From the NCBI GenBank assembly GCA_003641405.1, contig QNAF01000082.1, forward strand, positions 1-9,469: DNA of 9,469 nt. Reading direction: 5' to 3'. Position 1 is the first letter of the stretch. Each line of letters begins with the position of its first letter. Both the position numbers and the translations under genes were made by a program. The notes beneath the pieces were generated by a model. The model saw nothing but the letters and a program-made list of their open reading frames with translations. It had not been told where the DNA came from and made no database searches. Positions 6,240 to 9,469 of the stretch are shown piece by piece. This DNA is from Candidatus Zixiibacteriota bacterium. Its GTDB lineage: Bacteria; Zixibacteria; MSB-5A5; GN15; FEB-12.

Positions 6240-8480
6240 TCAGCCGATCTCCTCCATTATGCGCGGCAGGCTATCGTAGAAAGCGTCATGCAGCTTATCC
6301 AGGGGCATATCGACCAACTTGTCAATCGTCAGTGTGTGGCCACCCACAGTGCCGATCTCCTTTGCCGGAATTCCTGCTTTCCGGAAAAGGGTGATGATTT
6401 CTGCAATGTCGTCAGGTGCGCAACTGATCACTACCCGTGACTGTGATTCTCCAAACAGCAGACAGTCCGGTCGCAGATCGCTCCCCAGATTAATCGCAGC
6501 ACCGATAGAGTGCTCTGAGTTACCGATGCATGACTCCGCCAGGGCAATGGCGAGACCGCCGTCGCTCACATCATGCGCCGACTTGATCAAGCCGGATTCG
6601 ATTGCCGCCAGCAACGTTTGTTGCAGTTTAAGTTCAAAGAGCAGGTCAAGCTTTGGTACCGGCCCCCGGTTCTGTCCGTGAATAGCGTGAATGTATTCCG
6701 AAGCTCCCAGTTCTTCTCTTGTATCCCCAAGCAGCATCACCGTGTCGCCATCGTTCTTAAACCACTGCGTCGTGATGTGGTCGATATTTTCCACCAGTCC
6801 TATCATACCGATAGTCGGCGTAGGGAAGACCGCGCGTTCCGGGTCTTCATTGTAGAACGAGACATTGCCGCCGGTGACAGGGGTGTCAAACACTCGGCAG
6901 GCTTCACCCATTCCGGCCACCGCCTCGGAAAAGCCGTAGTATATTCCCGGTTTGTAAGGGTTACCGAAATTGAGACAGTTAGTGATGGCCAGCGGCTTTC
7001 CGCCGGAGCAGACAATGTTGCGAGCACACTCTGCCACCGCGCTCCGGGCGCCTAGTCGCGGGTTGAGATAGCAGTAACGGCCGTTGCAGTCAGTGGCCAT
7101 CGCCAGCGCCCGGTTTGTCTTGCGGAGTCTCATCACTGCAGCGTCGGAACCCGGCCCCACCGACGTGTTGGTTCGCACCATCGAGTCGTACTGTTCAAAC
7201 ACCCAGCCCTTGTGGCAGATGTTCGGTGCGGCCAGCATTCTCAGTAGGGTATCGTTCCAATCGCAATCAGTCGAGTAGTCGGTGAGGTCAATATGATTCA
7301 GCTTATCCATATATGCCGGGCGCTTGGATTCGCGGTGATAGATCGGGGCACTGCCACCCAGCACCAGCACTTCCGAGGGAATCTGAGAAACAACTTCGCC
7401 GTTCAGCTTCACCGTCATCAGACCATCCGAAGTCACCTGTCCGATGATTGTTGAATCAAGATCCCACTTGTCGAAAACGGCTCGGACGTCGTCCTCCTTG
7501 CCCTTCTTCACGCAAACCAGCATCCGCTCCTGTGACTCCGACAGGAGAATCTCGTAGGGAGTCATGGCACTTTCGCGGACAGGCACCAGGTCGATATGGA
7601 TTTCTATACCGGATTCGCCCTTGGCAGACATTTCCGCCGATGAACACGTCAGACCGGCAGCGCCCATATCCTGGATACCTACCACAAGATCCTTGTCGAT
7701 GATCTCAAGGGTTGCTTCCAGTAGTAGCTTTTCTGTAAACGGGTCGCCGATCTGTACGGCCGGTCGTTTTTCCTGGGACGCCTCGGTGAGTTCTTCGGAT
7801 GCAAAAGTCGCTCCGTGGATGCCGTCACGGCCGGTCTTGGAACCGACAATCATGATCGCGTTACCTTCGCCTTTGGCTACAGCCGAGCAGATGCCATCGG
7901 TCTTCATGATACCTACAGCCATAGCGTTGATGAGAGGGTTCGTAGTGTAGGCATCGTCGAAATAGACTTCACCAGCGACAGTAGGGACTCCAAAAGAGTT
8001 GCCGTAGTCGCCGATACCACGAACCACACCATCTACGAGATATCTGACGTGGGGGTCACTGGGTGAGCCGAACCGGAGTGAGTTCAGGGCTGCAATGGGG
8101 CGGGCGCCCATTGTAAAGATGTCCCTGAGAATTCCGCCAACGCCGGTGGCCGCTCCCTGGTAGGGTTCAATCGCCGAGGGGTGATTATGCGATTCAATCT
8201 TGAATACCACTGCTAGGCCTTCACCGATATCAACCGCCCCGGCGTTTTCTTCGCCTGCCTCAGCCAGTATACTGGATCCTTCGCGGGGTAAGGTTTTCAG
8301 CAGCGCAATGGAGTTCTTGTAGCTGCAGTGCTCCGACCACATCACGGAGAAGATGCCCAATTCGGTGTAATTCGGCTCCCGACCAAGAATCTCCTTGATT
8401 CTCTCATACTCCTCGGGGTTCAGGCCATGTTTCTTGACCATTTCAAGTGTGACTGTCGGCTGGGTGAACTGTTGTGGCAT
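6240..8480 (-). CDS. purL: Phosphoribosylformylglycinamidine synthase subunit PurL (small type)
   Basis: PurL converts FGAR to FGAM with ATP, using ammonia from glutamine, in step 4 of purine synthesis. The 746-residue length marks the small form that works with separate PurQ and PurS, neither of which is in this window. Signatures in order: MWSEHCSYKNS (residues 47-57), KIESHNHPSAIEPYQGAATGVGG (94-116, ATP and catalytic His region), RDIFTMGARPIA, GSKTGRDGIHGATF, QDMGAAGLTCSS, VGPGSDAAVMR, GGNVSFYNED and SAHDVSDGGLAIALAESC. The domains are complete and undamaged. The start is ATG 8480, because AGGAAGG sits 6 nt upstream and the family N-terminus begins there. A GTG at 8507 would add nine residues but lies upstream of the predicted transcription start. 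lpxH follows 31 nt downstream. Confidence 0.98.
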   Translation of the reverse strand: MPQQFTQPTVTLEMVKKHGLNPEEYERIKEILGREPNYTELGIFSVMWSEHCSYKNSIALLKTLPREGSSILAEAGEENAGAVDIGEGLAVVFKIESHNHPSAIEPYQGAATGVGGILRDIFTMGARPIAALNSLRFGSPSDPHVRYLVDGVVRGIGDYGNSFGVPTVAGEVYFDDAYTTNPLINAMAVGIMKTDGICSAVAKGEGNAIMIVGSKTGRDGIHGATFASEELTEASQEKRPAVQIGDPFTEKLLLEATLEIIDKDLVVGIQDMGAAGLTCSSAEMSAKGESGIEIHIDLVPVRESAMTPYEILLSESQERMLVCVKKGKEDDVRAVFDKWDLDSTIIGQVTSDGLMTVKLNGEVVSQIPSEVLVLGGSAPIYHRESKRPAYMDKLNHIDLTDYSTDCDWNDTLLRMLAAPNICHKGWVFEQYDSMVRTNTSVGPGSDAAVMRLRKTNRALAMATDCNGRYCYLNPRLGARSAVAECARNIVCSGGKPLAITNCLNFGNPYKPGIYYGFSEAVAGMGEACRVFDTPVTGGNVSFYNEDPERAVFPTPTIGMIGLVENIDHITTQWFKNDGDTVMLLGDTREELGASEYIHAIHGQNRGPVPKLDLLFELKLQQTLLAAIESGLIKSAHDVSDGGLAIALAESCIGNSEHSIGAAINLGSDLRPDCLLFGESQSRVVISCAPDDIAEIITLFRKAGIPAKEIGTVGGHTLTIDKLVDMPLDKLHDAFYDSLPRIMEEIG

Positions 8481-8486
8481 CGCGGA

Positions 8487-8493
8487 CCTTCCT
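8487..8493 (-). promoter_or_regulatory. Shine-Dalgarno that decides the purL start
   Basis: On the - strand AGGAAGG lies 6 nt before ATG 8480. It favours that codon over the in-frame GTG at 8507. Confidence 0.8.
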
Positions 8494-8508
8494 ATTAATG
8501 AAGGCACG

Positions 8509-8537
8509 AATATAGGCTGCTAAGACGAGAAGGTCAA
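8509..8537 (-). promoter_or_regulatory. Sigma-70-like promoter of purL-lpxH
   Basis: On the - strand a -35 box TTGACC (8537-8532) and a -10 box TATATT (8514-8509) are separated by exactly 17 nt. Each matches the consensus at five of six positions. Transcription would begin near 8502, giving a leader of about 22 nt before ATG 8480. No purine-operator-like palindrome or room for a riboswitch is seen. Confidence 0.7.
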
Positions 8538-8580
8538 GCCGGATCGGACAAGCGCGAGGCGTCCCACGTGGTCCAATAGA

Positions 8581-8612
8581 AAGCGGCCACCTTGATGAAG
8601 AGATGGCCGCTT
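8581..8612 (-). terminator. Intrinsic terminator of the surface-protein gene
   Basis: AAGCGGCCA (8581-8589) and TGGCCGCTT (8604-8612) form a perfect 9-bp stem with a 14-nt loop. Read on the - strand, the stem is followed by TCTATT, a modest T-rich tail. It lies 45 bp after the stop of the - strand gene ending at 8657, and it separates that gene from the purL promoter. Confidence 0.7.
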
Positions 8613-8656
8613 GGTGTCAGTCAGCGTACCTGCAAAGCACGCTTGTTGCTGAACCG

Positions 8657-9347
8657 TTACGGGTTCGTCGAACCGTCACACTTGTTCAAGTAGTGTGTTG
8701 TTGGGCTGATGAAAAGCGCATCTATCAACACCGACAGGTCAGCACCATCCACCTTGAAGGGATCGATGACCGGTCGCACGCTGCTGAAATCAATATCAGC
8801 TTCATCAAGACAGATACCATCCCAGCCGTTAGCCGGATCAATGAACAACCCGTTGATCATTAGCGACAAGTTGGCACCGTCATAGTTGAAGCCTAAGTCA
8901 CCACCACCCTGGTCAAGGTCACCTACAGAGGGTGGGGTGCAGCAAGTAGCAACTTGGACCTGGATCATGACAACTTCACTGTCAACAAGTGAACCATCAG
9001 ACGCGTAGAATATCACACTATAGTCACCTGCCTGGCCTATAGCAGGCACCCAGTCAAAGGTCCCTGTCCCGTTGGCATTGTCCAAAAAGACAGCGCCGTC
9101 CGGCAGCGGAGTAGAGGTGTACAAGCTCGGTATCGTCAGGTCAGGATCGCTGGCCGTAACCGTGAAGTTGAGGGTATCAAATTCTCTCGTTTCCTTGGGG
9201 CCTATTGGATCAAGGACCGGTGGCTGGTTCTGGCTAACACCATACAATTCAAGGTAAGGGGGATACGTACCCTCTTTTGAATAGAACTTGCTCCACCTTT
9301 CGTTAAGTTTACCCTGGATGACAAATCCATAGTTGGTAACGGTGCCG
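8657..9347 (-). pseudogene. 3' part of a DNRLRE / Ig-like / dockerin-like surface protein gene, cut by an IS3-family element
   Basis: The frame reads from the insertion-sequence edge to TGA at 8659-8657, about 229 codons. First comes what looks like the end of a DNRLRE domain (NYGFVIQGKLNERW, SKFYSKEGTYPPYLELYG, about 9340-9235). Next is a cadherin/Ig-like domain (NQPPVLDPIG, LNFTVTASDPD, LPDGAVF, QAGDYSVIFYASDG; about 9230-8945). Last are two dockerin-like segments, GDLDQGGGD...YDGANLSLMINGLF and EADIDF...VDGADLSVLIDALF, near the C-terminus. Such multi-domain proteins are usually secreted or surface-attached. No ATG starts this segment; a TTG at 9247 is in frame but falls inside conserved sequence, so the real start was upstream and is now separated by the insertion. 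Beyond 9347 the frame enters the IS end and stops at 9397-9395. No anchor or sorting motif is seen. Domain names are from pattern recognition. Confidence 0.8.
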
Positions 9348-9399
9348 TGAACCTCCCCCGAATTGTGGACACATCGAGAAGATAGAGTTAACTTCTATC

Positions 9400-9407
9400 A
9401 GGAGGTG
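9400..9407 (+). promoter_or_regulatory. Shine-Dalgarno of IS3 orfA
   Basis: AGGAGGTG lies 5 nt before the ATG at 9413, a near-perfect ribosome binding site. Confidence 0.8.
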
Positions 9408-9412
9408 TGTTT

Positions 9413-9469
9413 ATGTCCAAGAAGCGTCGTCAGTTTGACCGAGCTTTCAAAGTTGAAGCAGTGAGATTG
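9413..9469 (+). CDS. IS3-family transposase OrfA, N-terminal fragment
   Basis: Only 19 codons are present (MSKKRRQFDRAFKVEAVRL, running to the window end). This is the standard beginning of IS3/IS911-type OrfA proteins, whose N-terminal helix-turn-helix binds the inverted repeats. In this family OrfA is normally joined to the DDE-domain OrfB by a -1 ribosomal frameshift; that part is outside the window. It is preceded by a strong ribosome site and the IS left end. The gene is cut by the window edge, so integrity cannot be judged. Confidence 0.88.
   Translation, partial: MSKKRRQFDRAFKVEAVRL

Larger units (their letters stand above)
9348..9469 (+). mobile_element. Left end of an IS3-family insertion sequence (runs off the window)
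   Basis: The terminal-repeat-like sequence begins TGAACCTCCCCCGAATTG and continues to a GGACAC at 9367-9372. It matches the style of IS3-family ends, with a 5' TG, a C-rich run and GGACA. It is followed 40 bp later by the transposase orfA start. The exact left edge is inferred from that pattern and from where the surface-protein frame stops making sense. The right end and the target-site duplication lie outside the window; GCCG or CCG ending at 9347 is the candidate duplicated target. Confidence 0.8.

Noticed and set aside
8481..8507. GTG 8507 as the purL start
   Set aside because: A strong Shine-Dalgarno sits inside this stretch in front of ATG 8480, and the predicted transcription start is near 8502.
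9245..9247. TTG 9247 as the true start of the surface-protein gene
   Set aside because: Conserved DNRLRE-like sequence continues upstream of it to the IS edge, so the fragment is a truncated gene and not a complete short one.
1..9469. CRISPR array, tRNA or rRNA genes
   Set aside because: No regularly spaced repeats, cloverleaf-like segments or rRNA-like sequence were seen.

Overview
The window looks like chromosomal DNA of a Gram-negative bacterium of moderate GC content. Evidence for an outer membrane is an lpxH-like lipid A gene and a small secreted beta-barrel protein ending in phenylalanine. The combination of a DNRLRE / Ig-like / dockerin-like surface protein, a DUF885 metallopeptidase-like protein and single-copy housekeeping genes reminds me of environmental FCB-related or Zixibacteria-like lineages. 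That placement is an impression, not a demonstration.

Layout, left to right. Positions 1-1434 (+) hold the 3' part of a DUF885 gene whose start lies left of the window. After 288 bp without a clear gene there is a + strand cluster: a HIT-family nucleotide hydrolase/transferase (1723-2211) overlaps by 4 bp a 541-residue protein (2208-3833), and a small outer membrane beta-barrel gene (3863-4411) follows 29 bp later. The cluster ends at a strong intrinsic terminator (4436-4470). Next comes an apparently solitary beta-class DNA methyltransferase (4539-5480, +). It converges with 2 bp to spare on a purL-lpxH pair on the - strand (8480-5483), which has a good sigma-70-like promoter just upstream of purL. 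To the right, a - strand terminator hairpin (8581-8612) ends the 3' part of a DNRLRE/Ig-like/dockerin-like surface protein gene. That gene is cut at about 9347 by the left end of an IS3-family insertion sequence, whose orfA runs off the window.

The most unusual object is the 541-residue protein. Its first ~100 residues carry two tandem helix-turn-helix-like repeats. The rest aligns by eye with the LeuC/aconitase large-subunit fold, but all three [4Fe-4S] cysteines, the Asp-Ser-His motif and the active-site Arg motif are replaced. It therefore looks like a DNA-binding pseudo-aconitase, translationally coupled to a HIT protein. A sensory or regulatory role is inferred.

How the genes relate: purL (purine synthesis) and lpxH (lipid A synthesis) are housekeeping genes sharing a transcript. 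The HIT/pseudo-aconitase/barrel cluster is a plausible transcription unit of unknown purpose. The right edge shows recent mobile-element damage to a surface protein gene.
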